A stretch of 64,000 bases of DNA, taken from Bog-473 sp963787485 (GTDB lineage: Bacteria > Actinomycetota > Acidimicrobiia > Acidimicrobiales > RAAP-2). The stretch spans positions 1-64,000 of the forward strand of contig CAWBDF010000007.1 in the NCBI GenBank assembly GCA_963787485.1. Reading direction: 5' to 3'. Of this stretch, positions 17,282 through 24,940 are shown in pieces (position 1 is the stretch's first letter; the number at the start of each line of letters is the position of its first letter). A program made the translations under genes and the position numbers. The notes under the pieces are model-generated. The model saw only the letters and a list, made by a program, of their open reading frames with translations, had not been told where the DNA came from and ran no database searches.

Positions 17282-18814
17282 ATGACGAGTGATTTGATGA
17301 CGGCGCCAGCGGAAGCCGACGCACCGCCGACGCAGAACCCCCAACACGATCGGCGGTGGCTGATCCTGGCCGTGCTGGGCCTGGTCCAGCTCATGGTGGT
17401 GCTCGACGCCACCATCGTGAATATCGCACTGCCGACGGCCCAGCACGCGCTTGGTTTCTCCGATGCCGACCGCCAATGGATCGTGACCGGCTACGCCCTG
17501 TCCTTCGGCAGCCTGCTCTTGCTCGGCGGTCGCCTCTCCGACATCCTCGGCCGGAAGCGGGCCCTCATGATCGGTCTGGCCGGGTTCGCCGTCGCCTCGG
17601 CCCTCGGTGGCTTCTCCACCAGCTTCACCATGCTGTTACTCGCCCGGGTGCTCCAAGGCTCCTTCGGCGCCCTGTTGGCCCCGGCCGCTCTGGCCATGCT
17701 GACCACGACATTCACCGACCCGCGTGATCGCGGGCGGGCCTTTGGCATCTACGGCGCCATTTCCGCAGGCGGCGGCGCCCTCGGCCTGCTGCTCGGAGGG
17801 ATCCTCACCTCGTATGCCTCGTGGCGCTGGACGCTGTACGTGAACGTGGCGATCGGCGCCGTGGCCATCGCCGGTGCCGCCAAACTCCTGTCCAACAGCC
17901 GTGCCACCAACCGGCCCCGCCTGGACCTGCCCGGTGCCATCACCGCCAGCACCGGGCTGTTCTCCCTCGTCTACGGGTTCTCCCACGCCGAGACCACCTC
18001 GTGGGGGAACACACTCACCATCGCCAGCTTGGTGGCTTCTGCCATGTTGCTCACCCTCTTCGTCGCCATCGAGCAACGAGTGTCGGAGCCGCTGCTCCCG
18101 CTGCGCATCGTGGTCGACCGCAACCGGGCCGGTGCCTACATCGCCGTGTTCACGGGCGTGATCGCGACGTTCGGCATGTTCTTGTTCCTCACTTACTACA
18201 TGCAGGGCACGCTCCACTACTCCCCCGTCGTGACCGGAGCCGCCTACCTCCCGATGATCGTCGCGCTGGTCGGTTCCGCCCAGATCGCCACCAACGTCCT
18301 CCTTCCCCGCTTCGGACCCAAGGTCATGGTGGCCACCGGCATGGTGATCGCGGCGGTGGCCATGCTGCTGCTCACCCGCATCGGGCTTCACTCGAGCTAC
18401 GTGACCACGATCCTCCCGGCACTCGTGATCCTGGGTCTCGGAATGGGCCAGATCATGGCTCCCTCGGCGAGCGTGGCCACCGTGGGCCTGACCAGCGACG
18501 CCGGGATCGCCTCGGCCATGGTGAACACCAGCCAGCAGGTGGGCGGGTCGGTCGGCACGTCGCTGCTCAACACCCTGGCCGCCAGCGCCGCTACCACCTA
18601 CGCCCTGGTCCACCACGCGACGGCAACCTCTGCCGCCACGCTGCAGGCTCAAGCCACGGTCCACGGCTACCAAGTCGTGTTCACCTATGCCGCCATCTTC
18701 TTGGTGGCCGGGGCCATCATCGCCGGGCTCCTGCTCCGGCGAGGGGCCGTGGCGTCGCTGGAGATAACCGGCGTACGCGACAAGCCGGGAGTGACGGCCC
18801 CGGCCCCGCGGTGA
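17282..18814 (+). CDS. MFS drug exporter, DHA2 (EmrB/QacA) family
   Basis: The 510-residue membrane protein starts at ATG 17282 after GAGGAAAGG. It has LDATIVNIALPTAQ in the first helix, GRLSDILGRKR between helices 2 and 3, and enough hydrophobic segments for the 14-helix DHA2 architecture. Such proteins exchange protons for hydrophobic drugs. It follows the GH15 gene by 46 bases in the same direction and may be co-transcribed with the yceI-GH15 genes under the divergent XRE regulator. Confidence 0.92.
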   Translation: MTSDLMTAPAEADAPPTQNPQHDRRWLILAVLGLVQLMVVLDATIVNIALPTAQHALGFSDADRQWIVTGYALSFGSLLLLGGRLSDILGRKRALMIGLAGFAVASALGGFSTSFTMLLLARVLQGSFGALLAPAALAMLTTTFTDPRDRGRAFGIYGAISAGGGALGLLLGGILTSYASWRWTLYVNVAIGAVAIAGAAKLLSNSRATNRPRLDLPGAITASTGLFSLVYGFSHAETTSWGNTLTIASLVASAMLLTLFVAIEQRVSEPLLPLRIVVDRNRAGAYIAVFTGVIATFGMFLFLTYYMQGTLHYSPVVTGAAYLPMIVALVGSAQIATNVLLPRFGPKVMVATGMVIAAVAMLLLTRIGLHSSYVTTILPALVILGLGMGQIMAPSASVATVGLTSDAGIASAMVNTSQQVGGSVGTSLLNTLAASAATTYALVHHATATSAATLQAQATVHGYQVVFTYAAIFLVAGAIIAGLLLRRGAVASLEITGVRDKPGVTAPAPR

Positions 18815-18886
18815 GCCGAACGTTGCATTGAACGCCTGAGCAAAGCACCACATCGTCATGCAACTTGGGCTTCTCCGGTCGACCAA

Positions 18887-19087
18887 ATGCCTAGCTCGCT
18901 CCAGTTCGTGGCCCACCTCATGCCGAGCTACCACCAGGTCTCGCTGGCCATTGCCTCGCTCGACGGCCACACCTTGGCACTCACTCATTGGCTGGTCTTG
19001 GCCGGTTGTGTCGCGGTTCTTGGTTTGGCCATCGTCTGGAAACATAGGGTCGAGGAGGCCCGGGGCTCCCTGACTGTTTATCGTTAA
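18887..19087 (+). pseudogene. ABC-2 type permease, C-terminal remnant
   Basis: A 66-residue frame reads HLMPSYHQVSLA, then THWLVLAGCVAVLGLAIVWKHR, the layout of the last loop and last membrane helix of ABC-2 transporter permeases. The other five helices and the ATPase are absent, so it looks like the tail of a deleted gene. It sits 72 bases after the MFS gene. A small membrane protein in its own right is less likely. Confidence 0.45.
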
Positions 19088-19384
19088 GATGGATCAACGA
19101 CTCTTCGATTTGAGACCTGGCGACTTGCGACGAGAGGGCGGGGCTCTGGCCAGGGGCGGAGACGACGGTTGAAGAACCACTCGTCGCCAGTAGCGTGAAT
19201 AGCGAGGTGAGGCCAGTGGGACTCGAGGCCTTCCAGGTAACTGCATTGGCTGATCGCTCGCAGAGTGATTGGCTTCGCCCAATCGTCCGCCAGCAGCGTG
19301 GTGGGCGCCGGTCACAACCATCGGCCGCGTGCGAACGAGCCCAACTGGGGTCGCGGAGAGTCCCAGCCACATTCCTGGTGTCGC
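19088..19384. other. Intergenic stretch, nothing recognised
   Basis: About 300 bases between the permease remnant and the convergent small membrane protein gene. Both strands were read; no start with a good ribosome site and no family-like protein sequence were found. Confidence 0.5.
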
Positions 19385-19624
19385 CTAGTGACGCCCGGAG
19401 TAATTGACGGCGTTTAATCGCCGACGCGGTCCGGCCAAGTAGAAGGCAGCGATGGTCGCTCCGATGGCTCCGAACACGAACCACGCACCGACCATGCCGG
19501 CTATCCAAATTGCCTTCCATTTCCCGCCTAACGCCACAGCGGGACGTCTAGCCACGTCGACGATCGCCCAGACGACTACTGCAAGCGACCCAAGCGTGAT
19601 GAAGTCCAACAGTACGTTGCCCAT
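19385..19624 (-). CDS. Small two-helix membrane protein, PLDc_N-like
   Basis: The 79-residue protein starts at ATG 19624 after a strong AAAGAGGAAAC. Two hydrophobic helices (LLDFITLGSLAVVVWAIVDV and IWIAGMVGAWFVFGAIGATI) flank a loop with ARRP and KWKAIW, the layout of phospholipase-D-nuclease N-terminal (PLDc_N) domain proteins, which in actinobacteria often stand alone. Function is unknown. The C-terminal RRRLNAVNY tail is cytoplasmic if the first helix follows the positive-inside rule. Confidence 0.7.
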   Translation of the reverse strand: MGNVLLDFITLGSLAVVVWAIVDVARRPAVALGGKWKAIWIAGMVGAWFVFGAIGATIAAFYLAGPRRRLNAVNYSGRH

Positions 19625-19929
19625 GTTTCCTCTTTCCGGGGAACCGCGGACAGTTCATCAGTCCACGACTTTCTCCTAAAAGACGTCTTACCTCCCGAAT
19701 CTTTGAGGACAATCAGAAGTCCGTGACCGTCACATCACAATGTGTCACCGTCCGAGATCATCGACTTCAACCGACGCTTCGGCGCAGGCGAGTTCACCCG
19801 CTTGAGCGAGCTTGTGAAGCGCCTTTCGGGATCTACGGCGCAGTGGTTCGATGCCACCTCCGGCAGGAAGGCGCGCGGTGACATCCCGCGACTCCGGGTC
19901 AGGCGACGGCGCTGCCGCGCTGGCCGACG
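19625..19929. other. Intergenic stretch, nothing recognised
   Basis: These 305 bases separate two minus-strand genes. A plus-strand frame begins at 19742 but is only the antisense of the YceI gene further on. No reliable gene, terminator or repeat was seen. Confidence 0.45.
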
Positions 19930-20760
19930 TCAGCCTGACGGGACGGTGAGAGGCGGGACCGTCGTGCTCGGCACCGTGATCGGACCACCTCCACCGCTCG
20001 AGCTGCTCGATCCGGACGAGCTCGAAGCCGGGTTTCCCGCCCCTTGGGTCAGGTGGAGGAGGACCTCGAGGGTCCCGGTGCTTGCCGTGGTGACGAAGCC
20101 TCCGATGCTGGGGTTCGAGATGTCCCATTGGGAGAAGGGGATGGTGATGTCTGTCAGGACGTCGATCTCGCTGCCGACCCGCTCGGCCGAGACGGTGAAC
20201 GTGACCGTCTTGGTCACGCCGTGCATGTCGAGGGCACCGGTCGCGTTGTCATGCTCCACCACGCCGTCGGCCGGGATCGAACCTAGGGTGATCGGCGAGG
20301 AGAGCGTCAGGGTGGCCGTGGGGTATTGGCTGACATCCATGATGGGGCCGTCGAAGTGCGCGTTGCGCTCGCTCTGGTCGCTCGCCACGCCAGCCATGTT
20401 GACGGTGAAGGTGCCCTTGGTCACGGTGGACCCCGCGATCGTGAGCGAGCCCCAGATTTCGCTGGTGCGCCCGACCGCCGTGGAGTTCTGGCCAAGTAGC
20501 ACCTCCTGCACCCGGTAGCCCGCAAGGGAGCCGGATCCCACGTTCCAGGTGCCGCTTAGGGAAGATGCGGTGATCGCCGATCCCTGCGACGCCTGGGACG
20601 TCGACGTCGTCCCCGACACCTTTGGAAGCTCCAGCTTCGCTGGCGCCGGTCCCTCAATGAAGTGGATGTAGATGTACGGGCCCGCCAGGGCGGCGATGGC
20701 CACCGCCGCCACGACGCCGAGCACCGCCACCATGATCCTGCGCCGCCTCCGTGTGGCCAT
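19930..20760 (-). CDS. Membrane-anchored YceI family protein
   Basis: The 276-residue protein begins MATRRRRRIMVAVLGVVAAV at ATG 20760, a short basic N-terminus followed by one membrane helix. A Ser/Thr-rich linker leads to a YceI domain, with motifs SGTWNVGSGSLAGYRV, NAHFDGPIMDVSQYPTATL and GALDMHGVTKTVTFTV. The tail is a low-complexity Ser/Gly run ending PSTTVPPLTVPSG. The barrel therefore lies outside the membrane and may carry a lipophilic or isoprenoid ligand. It is a distant paralogue of the cytoplasmic YceI at 14697-15260 within the same repeat-bounded block. Confidence 0.85.
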   Translation of the reverse strand: MATRRRRRIMVAVLGVVAAVAIAALAGPYIYIHFIEGPAPAKLELPKVSGTTSTSQASQGSAITASSLSGTWNVGSGSLAGYRVQEVLLGQNSTAVGRTSEIWGSLTIAGSTVTKGTFTVNMAGVASDQSERNAHFDGPIMDVSQYPTATLTLSSPITLGSIPADGVVEHDNATGALDMHGVTKTVTFTVSAERVGSEIDVLTDITIPFSQWDISNPSIGGFVTTASTGTLEVLLHLTQGAGNPASSSSGSSSSSGGGGPITVPSTTVPPLTVPSG

Positions 20761-21081
20761 GGCGCATGATGGCCATCGATCCTGGCATCCTGCTGAGATC
20801 CGCCTGCACGGCTCCTGGTGCCGCCACGCGGGTTCGCGCAGGCGGTGCGGGCGAACCGTATCGCCACCGAGCGAACCGTGCGTCCGGGCCACCTTTCGCA
20901 GCGCGTCCTCGCTGTGAGGTGATCCCGACATTTGGCCGCGGAGGACCATCAAGCATTCGGGCGTTGGACAACCCGGCGGACGATCGCTCCGCACGTAGGC
21001 GGCTCATTCAATGAAGCGGTAATCGCGAACGCGACCTCGACTCTTCCCGAATTCATGGGTTTCTGGAGAACCAGACTTTGT

Positions 21082-21104
21082 CGATAAAGACACGTAAAGA
21101 CACG
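21082..21104 (+). repeat. Paired 10-bp-period repeat (AAAGACACGT type)
   Basis: It is identical over 23 bases to the pair at 13301-13323, though here it lies outside the 340-bp repeat. Confidence 0.6.
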
Positions 21105-21252
21105 CGGCGGCCGGTCGCACCTCCCACCGTGACGGAGATCCGGCTGTCGGCTTGTGACCTGGTTCTTTGGTGAGTGCGGCCGACTCGCATCTTCGACCTC
21201 TACAACGACTCACGTAACGCTCATTGGCGCTTTTCACAGCACTTTTCACAAC

Positions 21253-21275
21253 CGATAAGGTCACGTAAGGTCACG
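21253..21275 (+). repeat. Paired 10-bp-period repeat (AAGGTCACGT type)
   Basis: CGATAAGGTCACGTAAGGTCACG has the same layout as the AAAGACACG pairs, but both half-sites carry GGT in place of AGA. Confidence 0.6.
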
Positions 21276-21329
21276 TCGGAGCAAACGGAATTCTGGGGGA
21301 TCCCACTTTGGGCCTCTGACCTGGGCCTT

Positions 21330-21378
21330 TGGTGGAGGTGAAGGGACTCGAACCCTCGGCCTCTACATTGCGAATGTC
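21330..21378 (-). other. tRNA-Ala 3'-half fragment (att-like), copy 2
   Basis: It is nearly identical to the fragment at 13155-13203, with T-arm GGTTCGAGTCCC and CCA end, and lacks the 5' half of a tRNA. See copy 1 for the comparison with the true tRNA-Ala. Confidence 0.65.
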
Positions 21379-21475
21379 TGGTTCTCGGCGTTATGACCAG
21401 GTCCTTTCCGAGGACCTTCCTGGTAACGGCGTTTCGATCCCCTCAGGTTCCCTTACGTTCCCTCCCCTTCCCTCT

Positions 21476-21498
21476 CGATAAGGTCACGTAAGGTCACG
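21476..21498 (+). repeat. Paired 10-bp-period repeat (AAGGTCACGT type)
   Basis: It is identical to 21253-21275 over 23 bases and occupies the position in repeat copy 2 that the AGACACG pair occupies in copy 1. Confidence 0.6.
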
Positions 21499-21846
21499 CC
21501 CGAACGGAGTTTGGGGGTACCTAGGGATCGGTACTCGCGTCCGATCGGCAGACTCTCTCCATGCGCAGCGAATTGCGCTCGTGTCCTCTTGGCGACGATC
21601 ACGTTCCTCGGCGAGCGAACCGACATCACCGGCCCCTGCCGCGGCGGCGGGTGGTCAGCCGCGATGGCGAGCGTTTCGGCGTGGTCAGCCGGTCTATTGC
21701 TCGGCGGCTCGAGGCAGCGTGACGATTCCTTCCCAAGCTCCGCAGACAGTTGACGGAGAGCCAGCGGAGGTCTTTCTCGCTTGTCACCACCGCACTCTTT
21801 GGGGGCAGTCTCGCCGCTCGGACAGTGGCCACTACTCGGGATCGAG

Positions 21847-22362
21847 TCAGGAGATTCGGAGATCGGCGGCGGCGGTCCGATTCGAACGCTGCGCAAAGAG
21901 CACCCTATTGCACACCGCGTACTGGACGACCCAGAGCACTCCGAAGGTGGCGATGTTGGCGCTCTCTACCGCCGCGGTATGCACCAGATGGCTCGAGGCC
22001 ACGGTCCAGTCAGAGGCGAAGTGGACGGCGATCGACGAGGCAGCGAGCCCGATGAAGGACAGCGCGCAGAACGGCACGACTTGTCGCAGTGTGGGCTTGC
22101 TGCCGCCCAGCGCCCATACCCAGCGGCGGTTCAGTTCGAAGGACGGAATGGTCCCCACGGCCGTCGCCACCACGTTGGACCACACGCTGGGCAGGTCGAA
22201 CATACCCACGAGTACGGCTAGAATCGTCAGGCTCGTTCCAGTGGCAATCAGCGATACGGACGCATACTTCACCAGTTTGAGCCAGCTCTTTGGCACGATA
22301 CGGACAAGACAGGCTGCCATAGCAGTCATCTTGGAGACCCGGCCTGAGCGGTAGCGGGGCAC
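21847..22362 (-). CDS. GtrA-like membrane protein
   Basis: The 171-residue protein (ATG 22362; ATG 22329 is an alternative) has four hydrophobic segments and the GtrA signature: LVKYASVSLIATGTSLTIL near the N-terminus, VVATAVGTIPSFELNRRWVW in the middle, and a late QYAVCNRVLF. GtrA-type proteins are thought to move lipid-linked sugars across the membrane during cell-surface polysaccharide assembly. It lies downstream of the two-component genes on the same strand and near the GT-C glycosyltransferase at 24941, a common pairing in actinobacteria. Confidence 0.85.
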   Translation of the reverse strand: MPRYRSGRVSKMTAMAACLVRIVPKSWLKLVKYASVSLIATGTSLTILAVLVGMFDLPSVWSNVVATAVGTIPSFELNRRWVWALGGSKPTLRQVVPFCALSFIGLAASSIAVHFASDWTVASSHLVHTAAVESANIATFGVLWVVQYAVCNRVLFAQRSNRTAAADLRIS

Positions 22363-22473
22363 GGACGCGGTCTCAGCTGAAGATTCGTGAATCTCAATCG
22401 CTCGGAGCAGACGTGCGCCGGCGCGGGTTCACGGTGAATGTCTCGGGGAGCCTGGGGCAGGAACGAAAGATCT

Positions 22474-24042
22474 CTACGCGTCGCGGGTCGCGATGATCGG
22501 CTCGGCGTCATCACGGAGGTCAGGCTCCTTCGCCGGCAGCCGTACCGTGAACGTGGCTCCCCCCCTCGGGCTAGGGCGAGCTTCGACGCTGCCGCCATGT
22601 GCCGCGACGATGGCCGCCACGATGGAGAGTCCCAGTCCCGAGCCGCCGCCATTTCCTCGGGCTCGCGATGAATCGACGCGAAAGAATCGTTCGAAGAGGT
22701 GGGCCGACTGTTCGGCCGTGAAGCCGGGTCCGTCGTCGCTGATCTCAATGATCGCGTCCTCGCCCCTCCGTTCGACCGTGACGGTGGCCGTGGTGCCAGC
22801 AGGCGTGTGGGAGCGGACATTGGACAGAAGGTTGTCGACGACCTGACGCAGCGCACTGCGATCTCCCATGATCTCGACCGCTTCGTCCGCCCTCACGCGG
22901 ATGGGCCACGTCGGCCCGACCGCTCGTGCGGTGTCGACTGATTCAAGGACAAGGCCAACCAACTCGATCGGGTCCGAGGCAAGCGGTCGGTGCTCATCGA
23001 GCTTGGCCAGGACCAGAAGATCCTCAATCAACTGCGCCATCCGCGCCGATTCACGCTCGATGCCGGTCATCACCCGGGCCAGCTCTTCGGGACGTGACGC
23101 GATGCCGTGGTTGAACAGCTGGGCATAGGCCGATACCGCGGCCGTCGGAGTGCGCAGCTCGTGGGAGGCGTCGCCGACGAAGCGCCGCAGTCGTTCTTCT
23201 GACGCCGTGAGTTCGCTCACCGTTTTTCGAATTCGCTCCAACATGACATTGAAGGCCGTAGCCAGATGACCGACCTCGGTGGGCGAATCCGCGTGCGGCG
23301 CGCGGTGCTCGAGGTCACCCTCCGCGATGGCATCGGCCGTGCGCTCAATGTCGACGAGTGGTCGAAGCCCGAGGCGGACGAGCCACAGACCCAAGAGACT
23401 GGCCGCGATCAGAGCGCCGGCGGTGACCAGTACCTCGACCAGGAGAAGCTGTGACAGCGTGTTGGTGATGCCGTCGATCGGCTCGGCTACGATCAGCACA
23501 TCTCCATTCGTGAGAATGGACGCCCGGACCCGGAAAGCGGGTCCACCGGCGCTCGATGACGCGGCGGTGAAATAGACGGTCGGCTCGTTCTCTCCGCCGG
23601 CGCCGGTGCTGGCCTGGAAGCCCGTGATCACCTTTGGCAGTTGTGGCGTCGAGGCCTTGCTCCCGGGCTGGAACGCCGCACATTCTTCGAGGCCGGCGGC
23701 CGACGTGACGACTTTGTGCTGCTTGTCCAGCACCTCGAGGAACAGGCCCGGAGCAGTCTCGCGCCCAACGGCACAGAAGCTTGAAGAGCTGCTCGGCGCG
23801 GCGCTGCCCGAAGGCGGCGGAGCAGGGGCGCCAGAAGTCCCGCCGTTTGCGTTGGCCGACTGCGGATTGTCCGCGGTCATCTCCACCGATCGGTGCGACG
23901 CCTCCAAAGTGGCGTCGACCTGCTGATAGAGGTAGGAGCGAATCGACGCATAGACCACGACATCCGCGATGACGAGAGCGACGAGGGTGACAGCCGCGAC
24001 AGCGATCAGGAGGCGAGACCGAAGCGACAGTCTCTCTCTCAC
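22474..24042 (-). CDS. Two-component sensor histidine kinase
   Basis: The 522-residue protein has an N-terminal membrane helix (LLIAVAAVTLVALVIADVVVY), an extracytoplasmic domain with a Ser/Gly/Pro-rich insert, a second helix followed by HAMP (about residues 190-270), the phosphoacceptor His294 in DASHELRTPTAAV, and a HATPase domain with N-box DNLLSNV, G1 DDGPGF and G2 GGGSGLGLSI. Its GTG start overlaps the stop of the response regulator (GTGA), so the pair is co-translated. It is the partner of the OmpR-type regulator and senses an unknown external signal. Confidence 0.93.
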   Translation of the reverse strand: MRERLSLRSRLLIAVAAVTLVALVIADVVVYASIRSYLYQQVDATLEASHRSVEMTADNPQSANANGGTSGAPAPPPSGSAAPSSSSSFCAVGRETAPGLFLEVLDKQHKVVTSAAGLEECAAFQPGSKASTPQLPKVITGFQASTGAGGENEPTVYFTAASSSAGGPAFRVRASILTNGDVLIVAEPIDGITNTLSQLLLVEVLVTAGALIAASLLGLWLVRLGLRPLVDIERTADAIAEGDLEHRAPHADSPTEVGHLATAFNVMLERIRKTVSELTASEERLRRFVGDASHELRTPTAAVSAYAQLFNHGIASRPEELARVMTGIERESARMAQLIEDLLVLAKLDEHRPLASDPIELVGLVLESVDTARAVGPTWPIRVRADEAVEIMGDRSALRQVVDNLLSNVRSHTPAGTTATVTVERRGEDAIIEISDDGPGFTAEQSAHLFERFFRVDSSRARGNGGGSGLGLSIVAAIVAAHGGSVEARPSPRGGATFTVRLPAKEPDLRDDAEPIIATRDA

Positions 24043-24734
24043 GGTTCTTCGCGCAAGACATAGCCCACGAGGCGGATGGTCTGGATGAGAGGCGGCCCGT
24101 AGGCGTCGATCTTGTTGCGCACGTAGCGCACGTAGGTCTCGACGATGTTCATGTTGCCGTCGAAGTCATAGTTCCACACATGGTCGATGATCTGGTTCTT
24201 CGACAGGACCCGCCGCGGGTTCAACAAGAAGAGGCGGAGCACGTTGAACTCGGTAGCTGTCAGCTTTATCGGGTGATCGCCTCGCCAGACCTCATGACTC
24301 TCCTCGTCCATGACGAGGTCGGCAAAGCGTAGGCGGTTGTCCGTCCCGGTCGGAAGACGACGACGCAAGATGGCCCGGACCCGAGCAACGACCTCCATGA
24401 GGGAGAAGGGCTTCGTCACGTAGTCGTCGGCGCCGATGGAGAGTCCCACGATGCGGTCCTCAACCTCTGCCTTGGCGGTCAGGAACAGGATCGGGATGTC
24501 CAGGCCGTCGGCGCGGATGCGTCGTGTCACTTCCATGCCGTCGAGATCCGGAAGCATCACGTCGAGAACGATCAGATCGAAGGAGCCAGAGGAGACCATC
24601 TCAATCGCTCGCCTCCCGGTGTGGGCCACCTCCACCTCGAAATCCTCGTAGCGCAGGACGGTCGCCACCGAGTCGACGATCGACGCTTCGTCGTCGACGA
24701 CGAGGATCCGCGTGTGTGACACCTGCTCAACCAC
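24039..24734 (-). CDS. OmpR/PhoB-type response regulator
   Basis: The 231-residue protein has a receiver domain (ILVVDDEASIVDSV, phospho-acceptor Asp58 in LIVLDVMLPDLDG, KPFSLMEV) and a C-terminal winged helix (LTATEFNVLRLFLLNPRRVLSK). The GTG at 24734 is chosen because it follows AAGGAG; the frame stays open upstream to 24839. It heads the operon with the histidine kinase and is divergent from the glycosyltransferase gene 207 bases away, which is a candidate target. Confidence 0.93.
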   Translation of the reverse strand: MVEQVSHTRILVVDDEASIVDSVATVLRYEDFEVEVAHTGRRAIEMVSSGSFDLIVLDVMLPDLDGMEVTRRIRADGLDIPILFLTAKAEVEDRIVGLSIGADDYVTKPFSLMEVVARVRAILRRRLPTGTDNRLRFADLVMDEESHEVWRGDHPIKLTATEFNVLRLFLLNPRRVLSKNQIIDHVWNYDFDGNMNIVETYVRYVRNKIDAYGPPLIQTIRLVGYVLREEP

Positions 24735-24940
24735 GGGTTTCTCCTTCTCCTTGGGCTCTCGGGGTCCATCGTCGCAGGACCAGCGGGTTGCCCGCCGAAG
24801 GCCGGCTGAAGGCCCGCTGAGAAGCTCCAGGGCGCCCACTGGTGGCCAGGGTCCGAGCAGTCGGCGAGCTCACTCTTCTTCTCAGGGAGGTTTCGGCGGG
24901 CGTTCCGTCCATTCCGGGAAGGCCTCCCCAGGATGTCGCC

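Larger units (their letters stand above)
21298..21631 (+). repeat. 340-bp direct repeat, copy 2 (possible att-flanking region)
   Basis: This is the partner of 13122-13461, in the same orientation, with the tRNA-Ala 3' half, CGTTTCGATCCCCTCAGG, a CGATAA repeat pair and GACGATCACGTTCCTCGGCG in matching order. Here the embedded pair is of the GGTCACG type instead of the AGACACG type found in copy 1. Confidence 0.75.
20761..21846. other. 1.1-kb gene-free stretch with repeat copy 2
   Basis: No convincing gene lies between the two minus-strand genes. The stretch contains three 23-bp paired repeats, a degenerate tRNA-like piece near 21165-21220, the tRNA-Ala 3' half at 21330-21378, and the second copy of the 340-bp direct repeat. 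A minus-strand frame across 21453-21896 is mostly antisense of the neighbouring GtrA-like gene and repeat. Confidence 0.6.
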
